Shown: positions 1 through 11,961 of the stretch, one piece after another
How positions within the stretch are numbered: position 1 is the first letter of the stretch
Layout of the letters: each line of letters starts with the position of its first letter
DNA from: Chelonoidis abingdonii
Taxonomy: Eukaryota > Chordata > Testudines > Testudinidae
Assembly (NCBI RefSeq): GCF_003597395.2
Contig: NC_133778.1
Coordinates: 12,709,038-12,773,037 of the forward strand
DNA: 64,000 nt
Direction: 5' to 3'
The notes under the pieces: model-generated
Told to the model about the DNA's origin: nothing
Database searches by the model: none
The model's input: only the letters and a program-made list of their open reading frames with translations
Translations under genes and position numbers: made by a program

Positions 1-770
1 GTGTGTGCCACTAAAATTAAATGTCTTCAATATTTTTTGCAGTATTGGGCTGGTTCAACAATGATGATGATAAAATAGCAGCTCCCGACCTTCCATGAGG
101 TGTCGGGTTTCAGTCGTAGTTTAAACTTCACCACAAGACGCCATGATTCAAACAGAGCATCTCAAGCCAAAAGCCAGACAACTTCAAATTGCAAGGTTGA
201 ATTCAGAAATCAGGAGCTTAATTCCTGTCTCAGACTGCCGCAGAATTTTTCAGACTTTAAATGCCTGATCCATAGCCCAGGAAAGTCAGTGGAAAGAATC
301 CCATTGATTTCAGTGGGCTTTCAATTGAGACCTAAGGCTCTAACAAATGTAGTGGGCCAGTGCCTGCTTCAAACACATCTTGACTGCTGAGCTGTGCACG
401 GTGGGCAGAACTAGGAACAAGTGGAAAGGAAGGAATCCTCTTCCAGGCAGCTGTAGAGAACAGAACATGGTTGCCAACATCTAGAAATGTGTGGTGATCT
501 CCTGGGCCTACTGAAGTCAGTAGGTCAGATTTCACTCCTCGTGTGTACCATTGCTTTTAGCATCTTCTACAAGTTTTTCTCATGAGTGCTTATGGCACAT
601 TATTACCTGGGATGCCTTGTTCTTTTCCATGGGTAGTTCCCCTTTGACTGACTTTGTATTCTGTTATGTATTTGCAGCTCATTTGAGAACAAAATGCAGC
701 GTGAATGCCCTACTGGCTCTTTTGCTTGTGCTGACCTTTTTATGACTTAAAAGAAGTTTCCTTAAACGGA

Positions 771-1190
771 AGCGGTCCCCAAACTTTTTTGTCTACCCCT
801 CCTTACCTGGTCCATGCCCCTCCCTCCTGGGAGCTGCGGTCTGGAACAGGGGCTGGGTACAGGACTAGCACCACAGTGGGGAGCCAGGGCCAGAGCTGTG
901 ACGGAGAGCCGGGGTTGGGACAAGGGCCAGAGCTGTGGTCAGGGGCTAGGAGCAGAGCCATGGCTGGGAACCAGGAACTGTGACTGGGAACGGGACCAGC
1001 GCTGCAGCTGGGCCCACGGTTGGGCCAGGAGCTGGGCGACGTGGCCAGGAGCGGAACCTTGGCCAGGGCCAGGAGCAGAGCTGGGGCAGAGTAGGGTTAG
1101 ATGGGTCTCCGTCCCCACGCACCCCCTCCCCGACCCCTGCACCACCGCCCTCTCCCCCCCATGGGGGCTAGCCCAAGCCAAAGGTTCAGA
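771..1190. repeat. GC-rich degenerate minisatellite next to a hAT-like terminus
   Basis: From about 771 the sequence reads agcggtccccaaactttttt, resembling one end of hAT-type elements common in turtles. It runs into a G/C-rich block built from imperfect repeats of gccagggccagagctgtg, ggggctgggaaccagg and ggccaggagcagagctgg, with no fixed period. The base composition contrasts sharply with the AT-rich flanks. No matching opposite terminus is visible near 1190, so any DNA element is truncated or its far end has decayed. Open frames here are by-products of the GC-rich repeat. Confidence 0.5.
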
Positions 1191-1513
1191 TTGGATTTCA
1201 ATATGACATTAAATGGGAAATCCACTCTATACATGTAGCATCTTTTATAAGCTTTGCAAGTCAATGGGATTTGGGCTCATAAACACCTTAGAGATGTTTG
1301 AAAATGTCAGCCTCACTGATCAAATGCAAGTTGTCAAATGGTCCTCATGAAAGTGGGGAGTGCACACGATAACTTAGTCAGTTTTGCTTGCACTTGTTAC
1401 AATTACAGGAGACAAGACACATTATCTAGTGTCTCAGCATTATAGCAAAAAAATTGAATACACTAAGCAATAATACATTTAACTAATACAAGAGACTGTT
1501 GCTTCTTGAGAGT

Positions 1514-2479
1514 TGAAGGTACGTGGACTTTTTCTTCATGCCTCACAGTTATCATAAGCCTTTCTCCCAAATCTGGACCTTAGCGTCCAAAAAGCTGGGT
1601 GCTTAGCATGAACCTCCAAGCTTAATTACCAGCTTGGATCTTATCTCGCTGCCACCAGACAGGAATTACAGCCCCTGCCTCGCTCTGGTCCCCCAACTTT
1701 CCCTGGAGGGACCCCTCCAAAGACCCCAGAAGCTCTGAGTCTTACCAGCAAGGGAAATACTCCACTTCCCTTCCCCCTCCCTCTCCCACCCAGACTTTCC
1801 TCTCTGGGCTAACCTGAGAGTATTGATGCAATCTCTTTACATCACAATACCAAGAAGTATATTCTCTCTATTCCAACAAAGAGACAAACCCCAAAATACA
1901 AGGAAACAGAAATGATTCTATCTCTTCTCCCCTCCACCAATTCCCTGGTGCTGCAGAGCTTATCCTCCGTAGATCTAACACCAAGAGAATTCCCTCCCCT
2001 TGTTCCTTAGCTACCCAGAGAGACAAACTCAAACAAGTCTTAAAAAGAAAACTTTATATAAAAAAAAGAAAGAAAAAAGACATCCAAATTTCTCTGTATC
2101 AAGATGACAATAATACAGGATCAATTCCTTAAAAGAAAAAAATGAATAAACAGTCTGATTCAAAAAGATATCCAATTTGAAACATTCCAGCAAGCTACAC
2201 AACATGTAATACACCCAAACAGCATTTAAAAGCCTATATTGTTTTTCTACCTGTACTTACAAGTTGGAAACAGAAGATTAGAAGATAGAAAGAAGCTTCT
2301 CATAGCTGAGAGACAGACCAAAAGAGACAGACCCAAGACAAAGAAGACCCACAAATTCCCTCCTTTAAGCTTTTAAAAAATCCGGTTTCCTGATTGGTCC
2401 TCTTGTCAGGTGTTTGTTTCCCTTTGTTAACCCTTTACAGGTAAAAGAAACATTAACCCTTAGCTATCTATTTATGACA
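1514..2479 (-). mobile_element. LTR of a Gypsy/ERV-like retroelement (apparently solo)
   Basis: On the minus strand the element begins TGTCATAAATAGATAGC (right edge at 2479) and passes through a TGTAAAGGGTTAAC block and a GACCAATCAGGAAACC block. It then runs through T- and G-rich sequence to a 3' part with GGGGTCCCTCCAGGGAAAG near 1700. These blocks resemble LTRs I associate with turtle Ty3/Gypsy-type elements. No coding region adjoins it, so it is probably a solo LTR. The right edge is clear; the left edge lies somewhere between 1514 and 1541, and no convincing target duplication was found. Confidence 0.6.
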
Positions 2480-3390
2480 GCAGTGCATATAAGTCATCTG
2501 ATTCTCTGGATTAGCCAAATGCGTAATTGCTTAGATATCCGGACTTTATAAAACTGGAGGTCAGACTTGGTGCTAACTCAAATCAATGTAATCAATCTCT
2601 TTGACTTCAGTAGGCCCTGAGTGCATTTATTTCTCACGAATGTTATCAGAGTGTAGGAAACTGAAGTCTCTTCCATGCACGACGAGGATAGTATGAGTTG
2701 TGGTAAAAGAAGCTTTGCAATTCTGCCCAGTCAAGGTGTTCTATAAGAACCACTTTTAGGAATGAGAAGCTAGTTTAGCATCCATAAATATTTGTGGCCT
2801 GGTCCAAACCTATTGACTTCCATCAGTATGTTCCATTGACCTCAATAGGCTTCGGATCAGGCCCCAAATGCTTGGTCTCAGCTGAGACTACCAGCAAAAA
2901 TGCCAGTTACGATGGGGGTGTAAACTGGTGGGCAAACTCACCTGCAGGGGTGTAAGTAGAATAATGACCCCCAACAACCATTCATTCCAAGACCTTTTCC
3001 TTAGAGCTGCCTTTATTTCTAAATAGGAGTTCCAGAACAAGGGCGGGCAAACTCTGTCCTGGGTACTAAGTAAAGATGGCTGGAATTTCTTTTTACTCTG
3101 AAGAAAATTTTGATGTTTCATCAAATATATTTGAGGGAAGCAGGACTTTCTGAAAACAAATGTTCCTTGTATCGAAAACCCAATTTTCTATTTTAAAAAT
3201 TTTGATGAAAAATGTTTGACCACCTGAGGCTTTCCTTGCTTCCACCAGCCAGTAGGGGAGAGGACACACGCTCCCTTTATTTCTTGGCTACTATGGAGAG
3301 AGACCCCCTGTGATGTTCCTGATCCTGAGTCTCTTTTGTCTGCTGTCTCTGTCACAGAGACAGGAAGCCTTTTATCTGGCTTTCTGTAGG

Positions 3391-3495
3391 GAACATAAGA
3401 ACAGCCATATTGGGTCAGATCAAAGGTCCATCTAGGCCAGTGTCTGGTCTTCCAACCGTGGCCAATGCCAGGTGCCCCAGAGGGAATGAACAAAT
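3391..3495 (-). mobile_element. CR1 LINE 3'-end fragment
   Basis: Reverse complement of the common CR1 3' UTR block (CTGTTCATTCCCTCTGGGGC ... GACCCAATATGGCTGTTC), seen here as aacataagaacagccatatt through ccagagggaatgaac. The same block occurs in the opposite orientation at about 9540-9645 and 62240-62345, so the assignment is internally consistent. 5'-truncated, as is usual for CR1. Confidence 0.85.
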
Positions 3496-4845
3496 GCTTG
3501 CTCCTTGTCATGTGCTCTGCAACTACAGCTCCCAGTTGTAAAAGACCCCAGGCCAACACACTGAGGTACATGCATGCACCCAAAGCCCTAGGTGCAGGTG
3601 GCTTTTATGCTGTGGATACCTCTTCAGTAAGAACTGGACTGAGATCACCATTGTACTTTATGTGAGACACCCAACAGTCATGAGATGGTAATAATAGCTT
3701 TTGGCTACAATTATTAGTACCTGGATTTCATTTGATAATTGAAAGGTGAAGGACTGTATCCTATTACCAGCCCCAGGAGACATCCACCCTTCTATACTGG
3801 GACAAACATATTGAATACGCCTATATTATCCAAAAGAACATACTCGCCTGGTCTTTGTTTAGGTCTTAAAAATTATGACTTAAATTTTCAAAGCTGTGTG
3901 AGGCATTGGAGAATTGAACATTCTAAACCCCCCTCCCCCCAGGCAGCTTTGAAAGTCTCCACCTAATGTGATTGCCAGACCTCCTGTACTGAATAAATAG
4001 CCCTCTAGTTATTAGAGGATATGTTCATGTTCTACATGTAATATGTATTGTAAAAAAAAAAAAATTAACATGGTTTTGGCAAAATATACCATTTGGCTGG
4101 CTTTCTAGTCTAGGATTAAGCTATTTTTTGTGGTTTCTTCATGACATGTTATGAAAGGGCTTCACTGTACTAGGATCTGGTGCCAGGTTTTGTGCATATT
4201 AAGACTTTGCCAGATCACGTTGCTCTTGAGTGAAACTAAAAATAATATAGGAATTGTCTCTCGCCTTCATTGAGTCTGTTTTCACTGTGCAGCCTCCCTG
4301 GTTGTGTGTGTGTGTCTGTGTGTGTTTGTCGTTTTTTTGTTTTTAGCTATCCAGTCCTTTATATATGGTGACTGCTCAGTTCTGACATACCATTTTGGCA
4401 AAATAGGCTGGCCCAAAGCAGACCTTGGTCATGTCATGTAACTCAATCCTCACCACTTGGACATTGAAGTAGGCCAGCAAGCTTATGTGAGGGCAAATGC
4501 TGATGCTATGGACAAAATTGCTTAGAAGTTTTCCCAGCAGGGTTGGTGACACACACTCATAGGCTGGTTGTGATTCAGCTGCTTGTTTCTCCTCATAGGT
4601 GCAGTCCGCTTATTGGCTTTGCTACCAAGTCAGGCTTTTTGTGAATGCCTGATGATGCTCCTTTTCAGTGTGAATAATCAATAGGGTGATATGTGTGTGA
4701 TAGATGGGCAGAGGTGCATGGGGAGTGGGAAAATAGGGCAAGGGGAAAAGGGTTGGGACTTAAATGACCTTTGTAAATGTCGTTCCGTCCCCTTTGTTGC
4801 TGGTAACGGAGATGTAAGTTTGGTGCAGATGACAATTTAACCTGA

Positions 4846-5043
<198 letters not shown>

Positions 5044-5334
5044 TGACTTCTACACTTATTTCATGTTTGGTTTTTTCTCTCTCTAGATAGATAGATATAG
5101 TTTTGTGTTTTGTTTTGGTTTTTTTGTTTGTTTGGTTTTTTACTTAAAATAACCTCATTCTTCCTAGAACAATTGTTTAAATATTCTTGAGAAAGACAGA
5201 AACCGTGCATGAAATCCTAGCCCCACTGAAATCAACAACAAAACTCCCTTTGACTTCAGAGGAGCCAGGATTTCACCGTTGGGGGAAGGGGGGATTTCAC
5301 ACTCTGTGTGTGCATACCTACATACCTATATGGG

Positions 5335-5403
5335 GGTGTGTGTGTGTGTGCACTCGTGTGTGTGTGTATATATATAAAAATAATGTATATTTATATGTAT
5401 ATA
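5335..5403. repeat. (TG)n/(TA)n microsatellite
   Basis: Alternating TG and TA dinucleotides with interruptions (gtgtgtgtgtgtgtgcactcgtgtgtgtgtg, then tatatata). Intronic. Confidence 0.9.
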
Positions 5404-5578
5404 TAAAATCAGCCCTGCAAAATTATTATGAAAAATTGACTAGACCAAATATAAAATGTATTTGCCCACCTTTTAACGTAACTGATTATGAGAAAAACTA
5501 AAAATATTGTAGTCTTTGTAAAAACAAAGCTTCTGTGTTGCAAGTAAGAAAGTAGAATTTGGCAAGATTGGTAAATGT

Positions 5579-5579
5579 A

Positions 5580-5628
<49 letters not shown>

Positions 5629-5630
5629 AT
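5579..5630. repeat. (TG)n microsatellite passing into (TA)n
   Basis: About 20 uninterrupted TG units followed by tatatatata. Likely polymorphic in length. Confidence 0.95.
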
Positions 5631-5789
5631 ATTACATAATAGACATGCTGTATGTGTAAACAGTATATTGAAAAAGATTATTGAGGCTTTTTTGTAGTAT
5701 AAAGAGCTTGAAAAAGAGGATATAAAAAGCAGGCTATGAGAACATAGTTTTATCTTTAGTGGGCTATAACATTTAAAAAAACAAACCAT

Positions 5790-6300
5790 AATTTTTTTCA
5801 GACTATCAAAATTATCTTTGGATTTAGTTTTTGAAGTGGAAGCTTTTGATTTTTTGAAATTTTTTGTGAAATGGCTTATCCTTTAAAAAATGTTTATTGA
5901 AAATTTTATTTTTTGATTTTTGGTATACTTTTTTGAAAATATTTTTAAAATTTTGTTTAAAAAAAAAATCCTACCGTTTGACTAAGCTAACCAGTCAAAA
6001 TTTTCAGCATTGCAAAATGAAAAAGAGGAAGGAAATTGAAAGCAGCCTGCTTTTTTCCTTTCTGTGTGTTTTTTGGTTAGGATTTTTTTGTGTGTGTTTG
6101 CTATTGTGAAACTTTTCATTGATCAGTTTAGTCGCATGGTGGGATTTTTATTTACTTGAAAATTTTTCAAAAATATATAACAAGAAGCCAAGACCAAAAA
6201 TAAATCAATTTAAATGATTTCTAATAGAAAATTTTTTTGAAAAAATCACAAGAATTTTTAAAATGGGTAATTTTTTCATTAAATATATATATTTTTCCCC
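5790..6300. repeat. AT-rich region rich in GAAAATTTTT-type motifs
   Basis: Repeated imperfect inverted motifs such as gaaaattttat, gaaaatttttcaaaa and gaaaatttttttgaaaa. Similar sequence occurs at about 3080-3220, 36490-36660 and 50770-51100, which suggests a dispersed palindromic family or low-complexity decay. I cannot assign it to a named element. Confidence 0.45.
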
Positions 6301-6371
6301 CCCACAAAAAAGTTGCATTGGAAAAATTTCAATTGTTCTGTTAAATAATTTCAATTATATACCACCACCAC

Positions 6372-6555
6372 AGAATCATAGAATGTCAGAGTTGGAAGGG
6401 ACCTCAGGAGGTCATCTAGTCCAACCCCCTGCTCAAGCAGAACCAATCCCCAGACAAATTTTTGCCCCAAATCCTTAAATAGCCCCCTCAAGGATTGAAC
6501 TCACAACCGTGGGTTTAGTAGGCCAATGCTCAAATCACTAACCTATCCCTCCCCC
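6372..6555 (-). mobile_element. tRNA-derived SINE with CR1-like tail (turtle Pol III SINE type)
   Basis: Minus strand: a tRNA-like head from about 6555, with GGGGAGGGATAG, a box A-like region (AGTGATTTGAGCATTGG) and a box B-like GGTTGTGAGTTCAATCC near 6491-6507. It runs into a tail reading GGTTGGACTAGATGACC-like sequence and ends at TCTATGATTCT (6372-6383 on +). This head plus CR1-like tail is the architecture of turtle Pol III SINEs. It is a transposon copy, not a tRNA gene: there is no cloverleaf 3' half with an acceptor. Confidence 0.85.
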
Positions 6556-7221
6556 TCCTTTCATTAGAATCATGAACTTTATCATTTCTCGATCACTTTC
6601 ACCCAAATTTCCCTCAACCTTCAGATCTGCATCTCCCTGTTGTTCAGAGTCAAGTCCAGAATGGCTGCCCCCAGTTACCTCCTTGACTTTCTGAAATAAA
6701 AAGTTTGTCCCCAAATGCCATGGAGAAGAAAATAAACATTTAAAATCTGGTACATTCAGAAAGATTGATGTTTGTGACTAAACATTTTAGGCCTGATCTA
6801 ATGCTCATAAAAGTCAGTAGAAATAGTCCCTCTGATTTCAGTGGTCTTTGGGTCAGGGCTTTTTTGTACCCTCACTTTCAGACAGACTTCTGGTGTTTAA
6901 GCTAAGAGTTTTACCCAGCTACACCATTCCCAAGAAGAGTCTTAGGCACCTGTGACTTCAATGGGGCTTCTTTCAGGGGTAAAAGTTAAGTCAGTGTGTG
7001 TAGTTCTTCTGAGAACTGGGTCTTTAGTGAGCTTTCTCCATAAAACGCAGTTATGAAAACTACAAGTAAATGCTCCAGGGATTGTGTTGTGGGAGATCTC
7101 TCCAGATTCTACTCCACTTCTAGTCAAAAACACTTCTCTTTGCCAGTGTTGAGACAGTTTTAGATTTGCTTGGAAAGAACTACTTAAAGGTGAAACATAG
7201 ACTGTGCGGGCCAAGTTGTTA

Positions 7222-7711
7222 GCCTTTTCTACACCTAGAAGATTCACTGGTTTAACTTAAATCAGTTTTTCAACCAATTTAAGTGAGACCGGTCCAAACC
7301 CCTGTCTGAACACTCTTAGGGCTTTTGTACACAACCGCTTAAGTTGATGTAAGTGACATTGCTCAAGGGTGTGAAAAAAAACACCACCCTGAGCTACGTA
7401 ACTTACATCAGGTGCCTCGTTGATATGGAGTAATTAGGCCAACGAGAGAACACTCTCCTGTCAATGTAATGCATCTTCACCAGATGCGCTATGTGGCACT
7501 GCTGCATCAGTGCAAGGGCATCAATTGACTGTGGTAGTGAACACAAGCCCTTAGTCTGGTTTAGTTTAGTTTGTCTGTTCTTAATGAGTTTAAATTAATC
7601 TGGAATAAAGTCAAATAAGAGCATCCACACAGCCTTTCCATGGGTTTAATTAAATTAGTTTAAAATCACACCTTAAGTGAATCCAGTGCAACTTTCTCAT
7701 GTAGACAAGTC
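7222..7711. mobile_element. Non-autonomous DNA element with similar inverted ends, split by a second element
   Basis: The left end (cttttctacacctagaagattcactgg) matches the reverse complement of the right end (cttgtctacatgagaaagttgcactgg) over about 27 bases with several mismatches. The interior is rich in tttaa motifs. A Harbinger-like element interrupts it at 7319-7550. No coding capacity. Superfamily uncertain; the exact ends may be off by several bases. Confidence 0.55.
7319..7550. mobile_element. Harbinger-like MITE with TTA target duplication
   Basis: Ends gggcttttgtacacaacc and the reverse complement of ggtagtgaacacaagccc are imperfect inverted repeats, directly flanked by TTA at 7316-7318 and 7551-7553. 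A 3-bp TWA duplication is characteristic of the PIF/Harbinger superfamily. The 232-base interior shows internal inverted sequence (ttgatgtaagtgac and gtaacttacatca). No transposase is present. Confidence 0.7.
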
Positions 7712-7936
7712 TCTTGTGTTTAAATCTCTTGCCATGCAAGTGAGTAAGGGAGTACAAGGCCCATCCCGCTATGTGGCCAACCTGTTTCTGCTTTGGGTAA
7801 GGTGGGGAGGAGCCGGGTCAGCAAGCTCTTCAAATCCACAGCTTGACCCAACAGTGAGCAGAGTCTGGTCTACCAACATGCCTGCCAGCGTAGCTTAGCC
7901 AACAAAGGAGGGGATGTAATCACTGCCCTATAAAAG

Positions 7937-8141
7937 GTTTCAGAGTAGCAGCCGTGTTAGTCTGTATCCACAAAAAGAACAGGAGTACTTGCAGCACCTG
8001 AGAGACTAACAAATTTATTTGAGCGTAAGCTTTCGTGGGCTACAGACCCACTTCATGGGATGCATGTAGTGCACGAAAGCTTATGCTCAAATAAATTTGT
8101 TAGTCTCTTAAGGTGCCACAAGTATTCCTGTTCTTTTTGCA
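7937..8141. mobile_element. Palindromic PLE terminal insertion (copy A)
   Basis: Starts gtttcagagtagcagccgtg, a terminal sequence seen on many PLE-derived repeats, then two inverted arms of roughly 68 bases. The left arm (from about 7977) includes agactaacaaatttatttga; the right arm (to about 8137) includes tcaaataaatttgttagtct. The insertion is flanked by ctataaaag (7928-7936) and ctatgaaag (8142-8150), a 9-bp target duplication with one change. The left arm on the minus strand carries a hammerhead-like stem and GAAA but has lost the CUGANGA box. Confidence 0.8.
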
Positions 8142-8804
8142 CTATGAAAGTGATTGCAGCAACTTCCCTCCTCTTTGGAGGATTTGTGACTGACTGAGGC
8201 ACAGTTCCTTCCCACAGCCTCCCCGAAGATGGCATAGCTATGCAGTGCCCCTTACAAAAGGACTAAAAGTCTACCACTAAGAAAGTATTGTGCAAAAATG
8301 TGCCGATATTTCCTTCTGGCCCTTGCCATACTGTGTATTTTTCAGGATCAGTATTGTTGTTGGGGTGTTCGATATCTTGGAATTACTCAGCACCACCCTG
8401 AACTTCAGCTTTCTTGTGTGTCTTTGTAACTGTTTTCTCATTTACTATGTTTCTGGAGATACACCCAGTATGGGATTACCCAGTGCTTTTTCTTAGTCTA
8501 TGTTACCAGAATGAGCCATAATATATTTGCCAGGATCTATGAAACCACCACAGCATAACTGACTCCTACCTACAATTAGCAAAGTGATTGTCTGGGATGG
8601 TCCTACAATGAGCTTTTTATAAAAAGCTGGGGGCGGGGATTTTCTTGTCCTCACCACTGTCTTGCTGTTGGAGTAAGGGGAGCCCAGCTGGGACCCCATG
8701 CATCCTTGTAAACGATTAACAATTTATTTTGTCACAGTGAGCTGTTCTAATAAGCTGGGGGCACCCCCTGGAAGGGTGTTTATGCATTCTGCTCAATTTG
8801 GTCC

Positions 8805-8990
8805 TTCATTAATTCATTTACTCATTCAGTCTCACAACAGCCCTGTGAGGAAGGTAAGTATCACTGTGTCTGTTTTCTAGATAGATAAATCACCTAACTA
8901 AAGCCACAAAGGGGGTTAAGTTATCAGAGCATGGGTTAAAATGCAGAAGTTTCTGGCTCTCCCTCTTGCTTAGTCCACAAGCATGCCACT
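8805..8990 (-). mobile_element. MIR/CORE-SINE-like fragment
   Basis: Reads tcacaacagccctgtgaggaaggtaagtat, then a tttctagatagataaatc block, cacaaaggggg and a decayed tail. This is the order seen in reversed MIR-type SINEs (CCTGTGAGG, TTACAGATG, AAGGTCACACAGC). Highly diverged, so old. Confidence 0.55.
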
Positions 8991-9306
8991 GACGTTCTCT
9001 TCTTTGGGGCTAGAAGCCATGCAGCCTGTTACAGCAAAGCAGGTAGCTCACTTGTAGACAACTGGCCAGAAGAAAGTTGCCATGAGGTAGCAGGCTGGGC
9101 AGTGCTGGTCTTCCCAGGTAAAAATAAGCCTGGGGACCTTAACTGAACTCTAGGTTTCCTGGGTCCCAGCCCTGTGTGAGTATAATGGAGGCCAGTGCTG
9201 GATGTCTATAGCAGTGATCATGTATAATCTGTGATCTTTAAGAAAACCAAAGACAAACTTTCAATCTTAGCTACGCATTTATACCAGTTTACCGATTCTA
9301 GTTTAA

Positions 9307-9645
9307 CACAAACAAAAGGAAGTATTTTTTCACACAACGCACAGTCAGTCTGTGAAACTCATTGCCAGAGGATGTTGTGAAGGCCAAGAGTATAATAGGA
9401 TTCAAAAAAGAATTAGATAAGTTAATGGAGGATAGGTTCATCAATGGCTATTAGCCAGGGTGGGTAGGGATGGTGTCCCTAACCTCTGTTTGCCAGAAGC
9501 TGGGAATGGGCGACAGAATGGATTACTTGATTATTACCTGTTCTGTTCATCTCCTCTGGGGCACCTGGCATTGGCCTCTGTCAGAAGACAGGATACTGGG
9601 CTAGATGAACCTTTGGTCTGACCCAGTATGGCTGTTCTTATCTTC
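9307..9645 (+). mobile_element. CR1 LINE 3' end
   Basis: Reads as the C-terminal coding tail and 3' UTR of CR1: cattgccagaggatgttgtg, ggataggttcatcaatggct, gccagaagctgggaatgggc, and ends gacccagtatggctgttctt. The same blocks appear in the longer CR1 at 60801-62353. 5'-truncated and non-coding. Confidence 0.92.
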
Positions 9646-11522
9646 ATAGAGAAAAAGGCTAAAGAAATTCTTCAAAAGAGATGCTTCATGGTTACTCTGT
9701 TTGCTTATTTAGGATCCCAAAAATAAGAAAGAGAGGGAGTCCTGTCCTCTGCAACCCCCAAAAGTCAGCTTGACACATTACAGATGATGGGTCCTTCTAT
9801 TCCTACATAACTGAGTAGAATTTGGATTTCAATGCTGACTCCAGGGAGTTCTTCCCACCAGGATCCATGAGAATTTTCCCTGTGTTTTTTTTGTTTTGTT
9901 TTGTTTTGTTTTTTTGTTTGTTTTTCAATATCTTAATGTGAGCTGAGGAAAGGAGGCTGAGGGTCAAGAGCCTTGCCTGATGTAAAGCAATAGCTTTACT
10001 ATTTCAAGCAACATTCAGGGACTAAACATGTCCTGAGTTTTTACTTTGGTATGCAGTGTTCTCTGTTGCTCGAATTATACACAGACTCCTATTACATGTG
10101 TGTGATTTCATACAACTAAAAAACCCCCAGAACTAAAAGTTGCTCTGAGTCCAGGCTTTTGATCTACAGTCCCCTTAGTTTCAAGGAAATGGAGGCTCTG
10201 AAGCAGCGTTCCTCAACTCTTGTCACCCTGAAAACTGTCTCGGTCTGCGTACTGAAAGGATGGGCTAACAAGTTAGTGTTATTTCTAATATCCTCTCTTG
10301 CAAATGTCAGTGGAAACTCAACATCTTTGCTTAGGCTCCAGTACAGGAAAACATTTAAGTGCCTGCTTAAGTCCATCCTCTATCAGAAAAGCACTTAAGC
10401 ATATCCTTTGCAGGACTTCCTGTTTGTTGAATAGAGATTCTTTGCAGAATTTGGGCCTTAGTTGTGAGCCTGTGTTATCTTTCTTGGTTTGTTTTTCTAT
10501 TTTATAACACTGATATTCCTCAGTGAATTATGTGGACTTTAGTTTTTGGCTTTTACTTAGGTATTGATTTTTTTTTTCTTAAAATTAAAAGCAAATCCAA
10601 ACAGGGTGCCTCGTGTTACAGCGTACAGGAAATAGGCATCTGATTGCTCACTTGTCAGTTGTTTCTTAATGTATCTGATGCATTCTTTTTTTAAAAAACG
10701 TCAAATAGATCTCAATTTTAAATATTTGCAATGCCATGATGTTTAGTTTCACCTTTCAAGTTCCCACGCTGGCAACATCTAACCAATCTAATCTTGATTT
10801 GCCTGTGATTTAACAAATTAAGAGAGTGGTTGTTTTTGTTGCTGTTGCTTTTTCTGAAATCTACATAACCAACCACATTTTGGCAATTTATCTTCCCAGT
10901 ACCATAAATATTGGAGAGGGTCAGAAACAGTAATGTTTCCGCTTGGAACTTAACTGTATTGGCAAAGATCCCATGCTCTAGTCTCGTTCTGAACCAGATT
11001 AATCGTCACCACCTGTTGTTAAATGTAGAGCAACCCTCTTACTGTCAGTTTCAGAAATACTATAGCAGGTACTGGATTGATAATATTCCACAGAGGAGTC
11101 TGAGCAAAATCCTTGCCTAATGTATTGATTGTAAGATGTTTCTGTGAACATTGTAACTTGTTCCTCGCTTTCCATGGAAGAAAGAAGCCCAGTTGTATGT
11201 TGGTCAAATTTCACCTAGGAAATTTCACAGACCTTTATCTAAGACACGGGTGTTGGCACTTTATTAGCTAGTATTTAACCTTTATATGATGCATCAATGA
11301 ATATGAAGAACCTGGGACTGTGTCCAATGACTATTAGTCAATAGAGTCTTTCAGGCCTTTGTAGATGCAATCCTGTGAAGTGCAGAGTGCTCTTAACACC
11401 CATTTACAATGGGAATTGAGAGCACTGAGCACCTCCCAGGATTTTCCCCCAAGGAAGTCTTACGTGTAATGTATAGCAGGGGCAGACAGTCATTGGTTTA
11501 TCTTAATAGAGGGTGGATTCTG

Positions 11523-11568
11523 ACCCCATTGAAGTCAATGGGAGTTTCCCCATTGACTTCAATGGGGA
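11523..11568. repeat. Near-perfect hairpin of the CCATTGAAGTCAATGG family
   Basis: Arms accccattgaagtcaatggg (11523-11542) and cccattgacttcaatgggga (11548-11567) pair almost perfectly around a 5-base loop. This is the cleanest copy in the window of a palindromic core seen at many other places (263, 2796, 5212, 6790, 12611, 23960, 30408, 32125, 34493). Confidence 0.85.
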
Positions 11569-11837
11569 CAGGATTTTACCCATAGTGTACTTGCAGAGAG
11601 AGGGGTTTTGGGGGTTTTTTTTTGTTTGTTTTTTGTTATTATTTTAGCACAAAGAACAGCTAGGCACCCAGTTCCCATTGACAATCAGTGGGAGTGGGTC
11701 TCCTTGCTGCCATTTGTTTCTTTGAAAATCTCCCCGTGTTTTCAATACATCCCTAAATAGCCCTAATGTAGGTTTTTATGGAACAGCCCAGGCTACCTAA
11801 GTAGTCTTCCTAAATCCAGTCTGTGGTCTGTTACACC

Positions 11838-11961
11838 TAGGGTGACCAGATTTCCCAATTTTATAGGGAAAATCCTGATATTTGGGGCTTTTTCTTATAT
11901 AGGCTCCTATTACCCCCACACCTCTGTCCCGATTTTTCACACTTGCTACCTGGTCAGCTTA
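11838..11961. mobile_element. Short TIR element (TAGGGTGACCAG type), intact-length copy
   Basis: About 124 bases with a left end tagggtgaccaga and a partly decayed right end ctggtcagctta. The interior (ggggctttttcttatatagg, ctcctattacccccacac) matches the two halves of the split copy at 18728-18770 and 19837-19896, which fixes the family and its length. MITE-like; superfamily not assigned. Confidence 0.8.

Noticed and set aside
814..1206. 130-codon frame with repeated Trp/Gly-rich residues
   Set aside because: It is the translation of a degenerate minisatellite; other frames and the opposite strand are open as well.
6372..6555. Possible tRNA gene on the minus strand
   Set aside because: Has box A- and B-like sequence but continues into a CR1-like tail and lacks a proper acceptor stem; it is a SINE.
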